Part shown: one piece after another, positions 53,871 through 64,000 of the stretch
How positions within the stretch are numbered: the first letter of the stretch is position 1
How the letters are laid out: each line of letters starts with the position of its first letter
Assembly (NCBI GenBank): GCA_029224185.1
Contig: CM055190.1
Span: 21,075,120-21,139,119 of the forward strand
DNA length: 64,000 bases
DNA from: Karalla daura
Lineage: Eukaryota; Chordata; Actinopteri; Chaetodontiformes; Leiognathidae
Direction: 5' to 3'
The notes under the pieces: generated by a model
The model's input: the letters and a program-made list of their open reading frames with translations, nothing else
What the model was told of the DNA's origin: nothing
Databases searched by the model: none
Made by a program: the position numbers and the translations under genes

Positions 53871-54739
53871 TATTCACAGTAGCAGGGGTTAAGTAGCTGC
53901 CATGATTAGCTGAAACAAATGCCTCAGAGATAAAGGGACAGAGAGAGGATCAAGAGACCCAATTTGTTTTCGCCGAGCAAGGACTCACTGAGGGAGAGCT
54001 GACCGCGAGATCCTTTAGAAAAAGACCAAGTGTCCAACAGTCTGGCATCTCCCGGCCTGCTTTTTTGTGATGCAAACAAATGAATGCAGTAAGCACACAT
54101 ATTGTGTGTGACTAAAGACGACTCGACGCCACGTGTTGTTGCAAGAGAACTGAGAACAAGCTTTTGATCATCAAAAACTCAACTTGCCTCCAACTCTGTC
54201 TGCTGTTGTGTTTCCAGTACCGGTAGAAATGCATAAAACCTGAATATCAAATACAAAAACCCATCTCAAATATCACAATCAATATAAATATAAATATAAA
54301 TAATCAATATAAAACAAGTCACTAACATGACCTTTCATAACGTTTCCCAGTCGTGTCGAGTTGATTGCAAAAGTGCAATGGAAATAGTTTTTTTTTCACT
54401 TTTTCACACCTCTTGAAATCTAATTAAGATAGCTAATAAAACATTACGGACGTCCATCTTCTTCAAAGTGAAATCAAATTGGACAAGATTTTCTATGGTG
54501 ACAAGATATCTATGTCAAACTCTGTAAGTCCCAAAATCTGTTTATTGGTTTCCCAAATTAGATGAGAGGAGTAAAAATCTATATTAAAAGAAAAAAAAAG
54601 CTCTTTAAAAAAACGGAGAAAAACGATGACGGACAGCCTTTATCCACATCACGAGCTGCAAAACATACATAAACAATGGGCAGACACACTGAAAAATACA
54701 TACACACACTCCTCCTGACCCCCCCAGGACACTGAGCGG

Positions 54740-54990
54740 GGAGAGTGTGGGAAAGTTATTTTTAGGACCCAGGCAGAGAGCCTTCCTGAGTTTGATGCTC
54801 CTGCTCCGGATCAACATTCCACCTTTGAACCACTCCGACCATGGAGCTGTTTGTGCCCATGGTGGCAATTTTGATGTTCTCTGTGGACCAACAGCAGCGA
54901 GGGGACCATTTCATTTTGGCGGGTTTAAAGTGACACCACCAGGCACCGGACAACCTCTGACTTTTGCCAACATCTGGTCACATCTCTAAA
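54740..54990. promoter_or_regulatory. candidate conserved element 6 in the elp4 last intron
   Basis: A 250-nt unique block with ctttgaaccactcc, accatttcattttggc and gggtttaaagtgac. An 80-codon open frame crosses it, but I recognise no protein family, so a non-coding element is the more likely reading. Confidence 0.22.
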
Positions 54991-54999
54991 AAAAGCAAT

Positions 55000-57900
55000 A
55001 GATTCAGAGTGATTTCAAAGCTCTGGATGTCCGTACTTTTTTTTTTTTTTACTATTTAGTAGATGTATAATTTGGCGATTTGACTGTTCAAGGAACAAAT
55101 AATAAGTTTACTTCTTCTTTGTGGCTGTTCGTTTAACAATCCAGTATCAAGTGTAGTTTTGCTGGTTTTGCAGCCAATATCAAACAGAGATGATTGAATT
55201 ATGCTCAACTGTGAGAAAAAAAACAACAACAAAGAAACAAACACTGGATTTGAACTTGCACAGTTTTAGTACTAGCACAAAAGGGGCTTGGACCTGAGGC
55301 ACCATTAGACCTGATTTTCTAACGCCTAGAGAATGACAATGGAGTGATTTAGACACCAAGGATACAGTGAAGACCCAGTTTATAAGCACCAGGGGGCCTG
55401 TGGTTCCTCAGTCACTACCATTATGCTAATAGTGAGCCCTTTCTGAACGCACTTACCCCACAGAACCACGAGACCCCGTGAATGTAGGGTGGCATGCAAG
55501 TTGCAGCCTCTTTCCCCTTTTCTCTCTCTGCCTCTCTAATGGGAGCTGAAGACAACTAGAGCTACTTTAATCAGGTCTGAGTCCAACGTGGCCGGTCTAG
55601 TCTGATGGGGGCTGAGTGGTGCGTGGACTATGTTAAGGGTTCACTGCTCGCTGACGAAACAGCTTCATTTCCAGGGCGAGTTCAGGCAGCCCGCGCTCTT
55701 ACTCAGTCTGGCAGGAGGAGCACATATGCCCTGTTTTGTTTTCATTTAATACTGCCTGTTTGCGAGAAACGTTTCGGCATTGCGTTGATACGGCATAGAG
55801 GGCAGCACATTTGGCAAAGTCCCAGATATTCTCTCGCTGAGCTCTGACCCCAGCCAGAGCGAGCAACTGCTTCTACTTCTAGTCCCCCGGCTTCTGGCGA
55901 TATAGGGAAAACTCTTTGGGGACTGTTCCAGCCAGGGTCCTGAAGGATCTGTGAACCTTGACCTTGTCAGGACAGGCACGTCCTCCATGCCTCGACTTCA
56001 CACTTCTGACACCTCACTTACAATCCTAAACTATGGCGATTTTGTTTCTTTTAATTCTGCGTCGGTGTTGTAAATTCCCATTTGTAGTTTCAGCAAAGCT
56101 CAGTATTTGAGACGTAAACAAAGAAACCCCGCAACATGCACACGTTTGCGCCCTGTTTTTATGCCACCAAACAAACCTAAGACTCAGCACTGAGACCTTT
56201 TCAAACACACATGCACATTTGCAGAATAGATAAAGTCCCTGTTAAATAATAGATGCAAATCTGATGTATGTTGTGAATATTGTTCGGCTGAGGGGTCCGA
56301 TCGCGTGCCACCGACTGGCCTGCGCCGCGCTCTCCCCGGCTCTCCTCCTCAAACACGCACAAACCGTGAGCACACCTCATTCTAAAATGCGACAGAGGCG
56401 GGTGTGCGCCAGGGGAGGAAGTATAAATTATTCAGCTGGAATATTATTCCAAAAGGTCCATTCCCGTCTGATTGCGATTCCCGACGCAGACATGGGAATC
56501 ACGGGCAGATGTATGGTGGAGTGGGAGGAGGGGTGGAGATTTTTTTTCTCCATTGTTTTAATAGGTTCATGACATCCAATCAGCCCATTGTTTTGTATTT
56601 AGTTTTCTCTCAGTCTGAGCATACTCACCGTGAGCCACTAATGGAAGTAAATATTAAATGACCCAGTTCAGTTCGTTCCTCCGTACGAGTTCTTTTTTGA
56701 CATTGGCGGTTCCCCGATCTTTGGTACCACACTTTATTTGAGACATGGGGAAGCAGATATACGACCAGGCATGGAATAAAAACAAACATACACAAAATAC
56801 ACAAACAAGCCCTGAGGACTGGCTCTCTGTCTAACTCGGTCTGCATTCTACGATTCCTTCTTTCCCTCCCTTTTTATTTCTCTCCCAATAAGATGGTTTG
56901 GTGCCTCTGAGGAAAAGCCCTCATTTTAATTAGACCTGACCTGAGAATCACTTAACTGCTCTCTCCGCTTACGCATCCCCCCTCCTCTCCCAGCCTTCGC
57001 TCTGTTCCTCACATAGGTCCATTAACACCCTTCCCTCGGCACCCACAGGCTTCAACAGGGGGGCAGACACAGGCGTTGTCTTAAAGACGTTTTGAGGACA
57101 TGCCAAGAAACATTAACCTACTCTACACACCTCCCTTGGACTCTTTCAGTTTCTCTATTCCTTAAATCTTTTTTTCCACTCGGCACCATCGTCATCTTCA
57201 TCCCCTCTTCGTTCGCTCCCTCTCCCATCTTTCGGTCCCTTGCTTCCCACCGAGTTTTTAAAGTCTCCTCGACCGGCCCGTGCAAAGTTCGCGTCGGGGA
57301 GAGAGCTCGGGAAGTTTGCAGGATCACGAGGGTGCCGTGAGAGAGTTAAAAATCCGGTGCGAAATCAATCAAGCACTTTTAATTAGTGTTTGACTATGTT
57401 TGACACCAAACTATACCTGACATGAGGCAAACATGCTTGTTTGCTTTTTGGCAGGGGTGAAAACAGCCCGCAGCTAAACAGCACAAGGGCTGTGTTGTTT
57501 CAGGAACCGGTGAGATGATGAAATGCAATTCAGGAAGTCCTGGGCGAGAGCGCGATCTGTGAGTTTCGTGGCCTGTCAACAGGCACTGCAGTATAAATGA
57601 CTCTGACAAAGGTTTTTACAACTCCTACCTCATGGCAATGTAATTATTTAGTCTTGGCAATCGCACGGCAAACGGTAAAATAGGAGACGATGTTCAGTGT
57701 TCAGGTGAGCATTACAAATCATAATGATGACTGACATCCGACTGACAAACTGACAAAAGGATTCACCTAACCTTAGATACGTGCACATGAGGTGATATGC
57801 ATATTTAAACAGAAATTAATGCAAGATCATGCGCGTGTAATTTGGTTGTAATTAGAGTCTGTGTATAAACAGACAGCAAGTCTCTGATTTTGTTGGAAAG

Positions 57901-58980
57901 GCGAGCTGATGGAGTTGAACTTTATCAACTTGAAAATGCCGATCCAAAATGCAGCGTTCAGCTCCTAACTGAGAAGTGGAAACTGATCAAGTCTCCGTTT
58001 TACCGAGACTTGGTCGGGGGGACAAACAAACAACAACTGCAAGGAAAATAAATCGCAGTAATCTCAGTTCGTAATCCAGCAACTGGATGATGGTGTGAAT
58101 TGTATGAACTAGTGAGCAAGTATAAATTTCACTGACTGCTATATTAATAAATGTGGTGAAATCTTGATCTTGGTTGAATCCAGTCTCTCTCTCTGTCTCA
58201 AAGAGATACACACACACGCACACAGCTCTCAAGGATACAGGCTGTTCCTTAAAGGCAATATGTGTGTGCAGGCCACGCAGGCATCAAAGTGACAGAGCTC
58301 GTCAGTGCAACAGACACCTCCAAATGGCCTCTAAGAGAAGACTAATTTGACACAAATCTCTGTCTTATACTGTATTTGACCCTGTGACCCACTGTTGCCC
58401 CCCCCCCCCTCCCCACCGCCCCCGGTACCCCACAGGCACATTGCCTGTCAGTTTAAAGGGTCAAACAAAGGTAAGGAGAATGCGACCGCGTACCTTCTGC
58501 ATTCTTCCGAGCTTCATCCTCAAAGCATTTTGCTTTGTGGAGCTGGTGATATAAGCCTGTGTCAGAATAATACCAGAGAAGTGACAAAAAATTCCTCGCA
58601 CACATGTGCATGTCACATTGGGGCACACGTGCCTTTCTCAATAGCTACGCTGCCTGAACGCCAATGCCCAGATGTGTGGGAGTAAGCAACTTTTGTGTAT
58701 GCGTCTGTGAGTATGTGTTAATCTTGTCTAAACACCTAACACTCCCCTACCTGCTCAGACAGGGCCATGGGTTAATTCTGTCTTCAGGCGCCGTGGCTAA
58801 TAACTGCTCATCAACCGCAGCTTGAACTCTTGGAGACGTCAACTGTTACTGTGGTAACCTTATCATGGAGCCAACAGATCCATGATGATGGTGCTGAGGG
58901 TGGGGGGTTGGGGGATCATTTGCTTAAACTGCTTGAATTAAGATAAAATTTTCAATTAAAGCGGCACTATGAATAACGAC
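55000..58980. other. elp4 intron, no gene recognised
   Basis: Mixed-composition DNA with a C-run near 58400. The stretch 56260-56640 (attattccaaaaggtcc, gattgcgattcccg) is repeat-free and may be regulatory, but nothing specific can be named. Confidence 0.5.
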
Positions 58981-58989
58981 ATCCAGGGG

Positions 58990-59870
58990 CGTCTTGTGTA
59001 TTGACAAACACCGGAGTCGGTGTCCGGGCCGACGAAATACTACTCCGTGCTCCGGAGGTGATACGGGCGTGAGTCAGACAGCAGTTAAGAAATTAGTTAG
59101 CAGCATGACTCCGTGCACAGTTGGGGTGACATGTAGCAGCCTGACTCAACTGCGGAGGAGCCGGCGCTGTCAATCAACCTGTCATTCTCCGGCATCACGT
59201 CACAAATGAATCCAGATAGATGACACGCAGAGCGAGGCTGGATTCGCGGCATTTAGGGTATGGAAAGGGAGTCAAAAGTTGAAACGAGCGCACGGTGGCC
59301 CGTGAGGACGAACGGGGCCGCGCCGGCCAGGCGACGATGGGCTCTGTGGCCCCGGGGCAGGAGGAGTCCTGCGGCTGGAGTAAATGAGGTGATTAGCGGG
59401 GATGGTGTGAGCTGTCACGCTTCAGACACCGAGCTTAAGACCCGATCGCCGTCTCGCCCGTCAATCAGCGGGCCGCCGGCCAGCGGGCCGAGCGCCCGCC
59501 GGGGCGCTGCGTGCGAGCGTCCCCCAGGTGGGCTGACGCCTGGCACGCAGGGCCCGACTCGCGCTCATACCTTCGTGACGTCTCCGTCGAACATGACGAG
59601 CGCTCCGATGACAGCCGATCGGCGTGCCAGCCAAAACGACATGGGAACCTCAGCGATGAGGAATCCGTACGCCGGTTGATTTGACGCATGACTGCTGATA
59701 CGGTACAATGTTCTCCGGGAAATTCCGCGACACGCAGGCGACGTGTCACGGCCAAGGCCTGTGATTGACGTTTCATATTGCGCGCCCTCCTGTGTCGGCA
59801 ATCATTCGGTTTTGAGAGGTCTGACGTGGATATCGCGCTGATATCTTGTGTGCGGGGGATACGCAAGAGC
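58990..59870. other. second CpG-dense island inside the elp4 last intron
   Basis: About 0.9 kb rich in CpG and GGCCG words (59290-59580 especially). On the - strand an open frame (59565-59801) runs into a GTATGA donor-like word with a hydrophobic, protein-like reading, but no family is recognised. It may be chance, since GC-rich DNA lacks stop codons. Confidence 0.35.
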
Positions 59871-59879
59871 GTGGTTACC

Positions 59880-60470
59880 ACTCAACAAAAAATAAAGCTC
59901 TTTAAACAGGGAGGGCAGTCAAAGCTTAATCTTTACAATGTGCTGCTGGGATATATGACACAGTATCCAAAGCCCCACCGAGCGACAGGATTGCTCCGGG
60001 CCGCTGCCCCCTGCTCTGGCCAATACAGGGGCCTAATTAAAAGACCACTGAGGATAACCACCTTGACTTTTATGGACCTTATAAATCTATAGTGGAGTGG
60101 TCCATTCGGGGGGGGGGGGGGGGGGTCAGAGAGAGGAGGGGGAGGTTGGAGGGATGGTGAAGGCTGGCAGAATCTCAGGAGGGGTTGACCGTAGGACGCG
60201 GAGAAGTTTTGGGGGAGCGTGCGTGTGTGGGTGTGGGTGAGGGGGAGGGGGAGTACTCTCCTTCCCCCTCACCTCCTGCCTGAGACAATAGGACTCACTA
60301 AAAGCCAAGGAGCAGAGGGTGTGATAAGGTAATGATAATGTAATGAGGACCAATCAAGAGCCCGAGCTAAGAGGAGGGCCCCTTAATTTGTCTCTTGAGT
60401 GGTAGTTCAGTGACAGATTGATTGCTCTGAGTGAGACTGATGATGTGACACATGCAAAACGAATGCGCGC
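59880..60470. promoter_or_regulatory. candidate conserved elements 7 and 8 flanking a G-run
   Basis: Left of the G18 run (60108-60125) is a unique block with caatacaggggcctaatta and gtcaaagcttaatc. Right of it, at 60340-60470, is accaatcaagagccc with gtgacagattgattgc (a MEIS/PBX-type TGACAG next to GATTGATTG). Both have enhancer texture. Confidence 0.28.
60108..60125 (+). repeat. G homopolymer, 18 nt
   Basis: A run of 18 guanines between two candidate conserved blocks. Confidence 0.88.
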
Positions 60471-61989
60471 CTGACAGGAAGAGAAAGAGAAAGAGGACGA
60501 AAAATCATAAATCAATGAAAAGAAGAAAAGCAAAAGCCGCACCGTGATGTGTTGTGTTTGTGCCACATCCTCTGTACGGCCCACGTTAATTGAAATAAGG
60601 TTGAGCTGTTGCACAAAAGGAGAAAACAAAAATCTTTTGACTGGATGTCATCCAAGAAAACATTTTTCAGTGTATTTCTGCCTCCAGACCTCACGTGTGA
60701 CAAAGGCCCTTAGGATACTAAGGGATACACACTTTGAGAAGGCCATGGGGCATTTGGGGCAAATGGTCAATGCCCCACCTGCTGGTAACGTAGCAAAGTG
60801 GGTTTTTAGTGGAGCTGAGTAACTGGAGACACTAATATAATCCCAGATAGATGCATACAATAAAATAATCCCGTGAACACAGCTCTGAATTCACTCTTAA
60901 TTGTAGTATCATTTTAAACCAGTATTGCAGATGTCACTGGGGCATAGAGCCATAATCGCAATGTCAGAGCGTTATTTTAAAGGGGGGAGAAAAGCGATAC
61001 GCATGTCCAAAGCCTTTGCTTGTGGGAGTGCATGGCAGAAATGTCATGCCAAGTGCGGCTGACTGCCTGTTGCCCCACAGCCACTGGGGCCCTTGGCTAT
61101 CTGCCAAGTGCTATTGTTGTTTGCTTTGGTAAAAGTTTGCTGCACCTCATTTTTTCTCGTTTTTTCCCATCCAAATGTCATAATTAAGGAGAAAAAAAAC
61201 TGTATTTGGTCAGGATATAGGAAAAAAAAAAACATTCCGGGTCAAATTCATCTTTTTCCACCAGCTGAGGGATGCTTTTATATGCCATCCACTAGGTTAT
61301 TTTTGAGAGAGACGGCACGGTCTTGTGAGGTTTACCCAGTATACAAGAAGTAGGAGTCACTGTATCAGCCTGGTTCAAGTTCTGTGGAAATTATGAAATG
61401 GCACATTGACAGTCCTTTGTCATACAGTCTCTGGACTGTACACATACTGGGACTGTTCTCAGTGCTGGAGACGTACACGTAGCAAACTGACTAAAGAGTG
61501 CATTTGCTTTATTCACAGGGATTAACACACCTACAAAGCAGGGAAAATGGATATAATAGTGAGATCAGTGCAGAAACCGCAGCCATTAGGATCGAGTCGT
61601 CGACCCTCTACACACCAACCCTCGTTCAAAGCAAAGGGAGTGTTTCCAGCGGGTGAGGATGCATCTGACACACACAGTCTCCAGTTGAGTGTGCCCTCTA
61701 TGCGTGAAAGGACAAATCTGGACAATATGTGGAGAATCAGGTCAGGACACTGTCTGGGCTTTTCTCTTTCCACTGGTCATTCATTCATAGTCCCTTCCTA
61801 TATCAGCACGTATATAACTAGAGTGAACTGTGCCTTCACCTTAACCTGCCACCACTCTTTTTTTTTTCGCTTTAATTGCGTATGAATATAGACAGACATT
61901 TTTCTCACTCTGTCGCCTCCGGACAGTGCACAAAGTGTGGCAGCAACGGTGCATAATCGATAGCTTCACCTGTGATTTTGACACCCAAT

Positions 61990-62200
61990 AGCAGACGAAA
62001 GTAGACGCAGGCTGGCAGACTTTGGCCGGCGTGAGAGACTTGGCGTTATCATCAGCACTCCTATGAACATGATGAATGGTAACAAATGTAATGGCTTTCC
62101 TCATGAATAATGACTCCCTATCTAAATTCCGCTCTTGTTTTAGGTTAATGGTTACATGGCAGGTTATGAAATACTCATTAGAGGAATAAAAATTGGGGCA
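61990..62200. promoter_or_regulatory. candidate element just downstream of the elp4 penultimate exon
   Basis: AT-rich unique sequence with repeated aacaaatgtaatggc, cctcatgaataatgac and ggttaatggttacatgg. It lies within 330 nt of the elp4 exon, inside the long last intron. A regulatory role is possible but unproven. Confidence 0.22.
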
Positions 62201-62315
62201 ACAAAATACCACAAAAAAAGGGATTAGGAGAGAGAGCATTAAAAATACAAGGGGGGGGGGGTGGAAAACGGAGCACTGTGTTTTGTTATTATGCAGAGCA
62301 GCCTTGACAACAAAC

Positions 62316-62422
62316 CTCGATGCTGAACTGTTTTCTCTTGAGCTTGAAGGCCAGGTCCTTGTGGTCAGGGAGCTTACTCGCCAGACAGTTCAGGTGAGGT
62401 ACTTGTCGTACATGCAGCAGGC
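62316..62422 (-). CDS. elp4: elp4 penultimate coding exon
   Basis: Read on the - strand the acceptor ends gtgcttcacag, with 107 nt of coding sequence to GAG and then the donor gtttgt. It encodes the last two bases of a Gly codon, then LLHVRQVPHLNCLASKLP and DHKDLAFKLKRKQFSIE. Human ELP4 has GLIHIRQIPRLNNL and DVKDLAFKLKRKLFTIE at this place. The donor gtttgt is non-optimal. Confidence 0.93.
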
Positions 62423-64000
62423 CTGTGAAGCACAGTGAGAGCTCGCTGCAAAATTAAAGAATAAGCAAACGGCATCCACAATATGAAACTACTTTGGAAG
62501 GAACATGTGCTCGTTTGACGGTGCATCTCACCGTTTCTGACACCATGTGCATATGTACATTGAGAGTCGCTTTCTTTTGTTGCTTCATTTTGTACCATGG
62601 CTACTTATTAACAATTGAAAATGGAAAAAGTTGTGCAGATTTTTAGTTTTCTCCGGTGACCTATTTTAATTTACCAATTGTGACAAACCACATATTCTCC
62701 AAAGGATCCACCTGCTGAATTTTGGCTAAAAAAATCTTTCAAAATGTTGAAACAAATCTAAATAGTGCTCAATGCACTGAATAGAAACAACATTGGGAAC
62801 CAAAGTGGTGTCCAAACATTGAAATAAAGTGTTTCACTGTTTCAAAATCACTTGTCACAATGACATTAATGAGTAATATTACTGTATCTACGCAGATGTC
62901 TTTATTGACATTCATACTCTTGCGTAGGTCCCCTACAGGCTGGAGAATGTGTGTAGAGCGAAATGATATTTGTCAATTAAAGGACACTTTGGGGCGATGG
63001 GAGAAAGTAAACACAAGTGAGGGATTCCTGCAGAGGACATAGAGAGGCTTCGGAGTGTGTCTTTTCCTTTCATTCTTTTTCCTTTTGCTCTTAGTTTCTC
63101 ATTTCCTGTCGTGACAACGCAACGCTTTCATAAAACCGTAATAAGCACTGCAGAAGTGTGGCGGTATAAACGAGCGTAGGGGAGAAAAGGAGGGATCGAG
63201 GGAGTAATGGAGAAAGGGAGACAGACAGAGAAAGTGGGGGATGGTGGGTTCTCTCCTCTGTGCACTTGGGTGATTTCCCTTTGCTTGATTTGCAGTGACA
63301 GGCTTCCCAGCATGCTTTGAGCAGCCCTGAACTGCTGCCGCAAACATCCACGCACGCGCGTCCGCACGCACTCTCACACTTGTACCAGATGCGTTTGCAC
63401 TCATGAACACACATCAAAACAATCATGCCCATAAATGTATTTCATAGCCCGACCAGAATCTCTCTGGCTGGTTAAACAGAGGGCGAATGTGTTCTCGAAG
63501 GAGAAATTCGCACAATGTTAATTGCAAATTCCAAACGACGTTTGTTTTTGTTTTTTTGGTTTTCGTAACGCACGCATCGCTTTAAAGAATGACGTGCCGC
63601 AACACTGGTATGGCGAACGGGTTTACATGCCTCCTCCTGCCTTTATAATGCAGAGGAATGCGATCACTATGGGACGTGTTGTCTAAATAAAACATGCCGT
63701 TGAACGAAACAAAAATCTGCCATTGAATGTTTTTACTCCTCCTGCCTTGGTCTGTCACAACCCAGGCTGTCTCACCCTGTGGAGGGGCGACTGGATTGAA
63801 GGAAAAAAGCGCAAGAGTGAGTGGGGGAGTTTGAGAGGCATGGCTAAAAATACCCCGCTCGCTTAAACTGACCTTTATGCGCAAAGAAGTGATAGAAAAG
63901 CAGGAAGCAAACCCAAAAAAAAAAAGGATGGAACGGTAAAACCGTGGAGGATGGTGGGGGCCGAGAGAGCAGGGACAATCTATGCTGCGACCATCCCCCC
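62423..64000. other. next upstream intron of elp4, no exon recognised
   Basis: On the - strand this is intron upstream of the penultimate exon. I searched it for the preceding ELP4 motif region (before HGLLHV) and did not find it, so that exon lies beyond the window edge. Confidence 0.55.

Larger units (their letters stand above)
33350..64000 (-). other. elp4: elp4 gene, 3' part (last two coding exons, 3' UTR and last intron)
   Basis: ELP4 is a RecA-fold subunit of Elongator, which with ELP5 and ELP6 forms the accessory hexamer needed for tRNA wobble-uridine modification. Two exons on the - strand join in phase to give LLHVRQVPHLNCLASKLP, then the strongly conserved DLAFKLKRKQFSIE and RLHLPPDLSETVSR, and a variable Ala/Ser-rich stretch ending NKHLDF before TAG. 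These match the C-terminus of vertebrate ELP4. The remaining upstream exons lie beyond the right edge. The gene is tail to tail with pax6, as in other vertebrates. Its last intron (33830-62315) is unusually long and is the expected home of distal pax6 enhancers. Confidence 0.93.

Noticed and set aside
54747..54989. 80-codon frame in a unique block of the elp4 intron
   Set aside because: No recognised family and no splice context. It was kept only as a candidate non-coding element.
62423..64000. Search for the next upstream elp4 exon
   Set aside because: No sequence resembling the preceding ELP4 region was found on the - strand, so it must lie outside the window.

Overview
The window is vertebrate genomic DNA, almost certainly from a ray-finned (teleost) fish. 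It has small GT-AG exons in non-coding DNA rich in CA/GT, CT/GA and GATA microsatellites, fish-type SINE tails, and Pax6 and Elp4 proteins with teleost-type sequence. No bacterial genes, CRISPR arrays, tRNA or rRNA genes were recognised.

The left part carries pax6 on the + strand. Its eleven coding exons (12083-27967) splice cleanly to a 437-residue protein with a paired domain, linker, Pax-class homeodomain and Pro/Ser/Thr-rich tail. All phases agree, and exon sizes equal the human ones as I remember them, except for small in-frame losses in the tail exons. A shortened alternative exon 5a (12 codons) lies between coding exons 3 and 4. Upstream are two TATA-type promoter candidates (about 5.2 and 5.87 kb), a CCAAT/CRE-bearing GC-rich block (9.7-10.1 kb), a 5'-UTR exon ending in the start codon, and AT-rich blocks with homeodomain, SOX and MEIS-type words that may be enhancers.

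The right part carries the 3' end of elp4 on the - strand, tail to tail with pax6. Its last two coding exons (62316-62422 and 33698-33829) are separated by an intron of about 28.5 kb. In vertebrates the distal pax6 enhancers lie inside elp4 introns, so this intron is probably the pax6 downstream regulatory region; several blocks in it look like conserved non-coding elements. In zebrafish elp4 exons persist only beside pax6b, so this locus is probably pax6b; that is inference.

The rest is intergenic or intronic sequence with simple repeats, homopolymer runs, a few degraded dispersed repeats and two CpG-dense islands of unknown nature inside the elp4 intron. Enhancer calls rest on sequence texture and position only, not on alignment.
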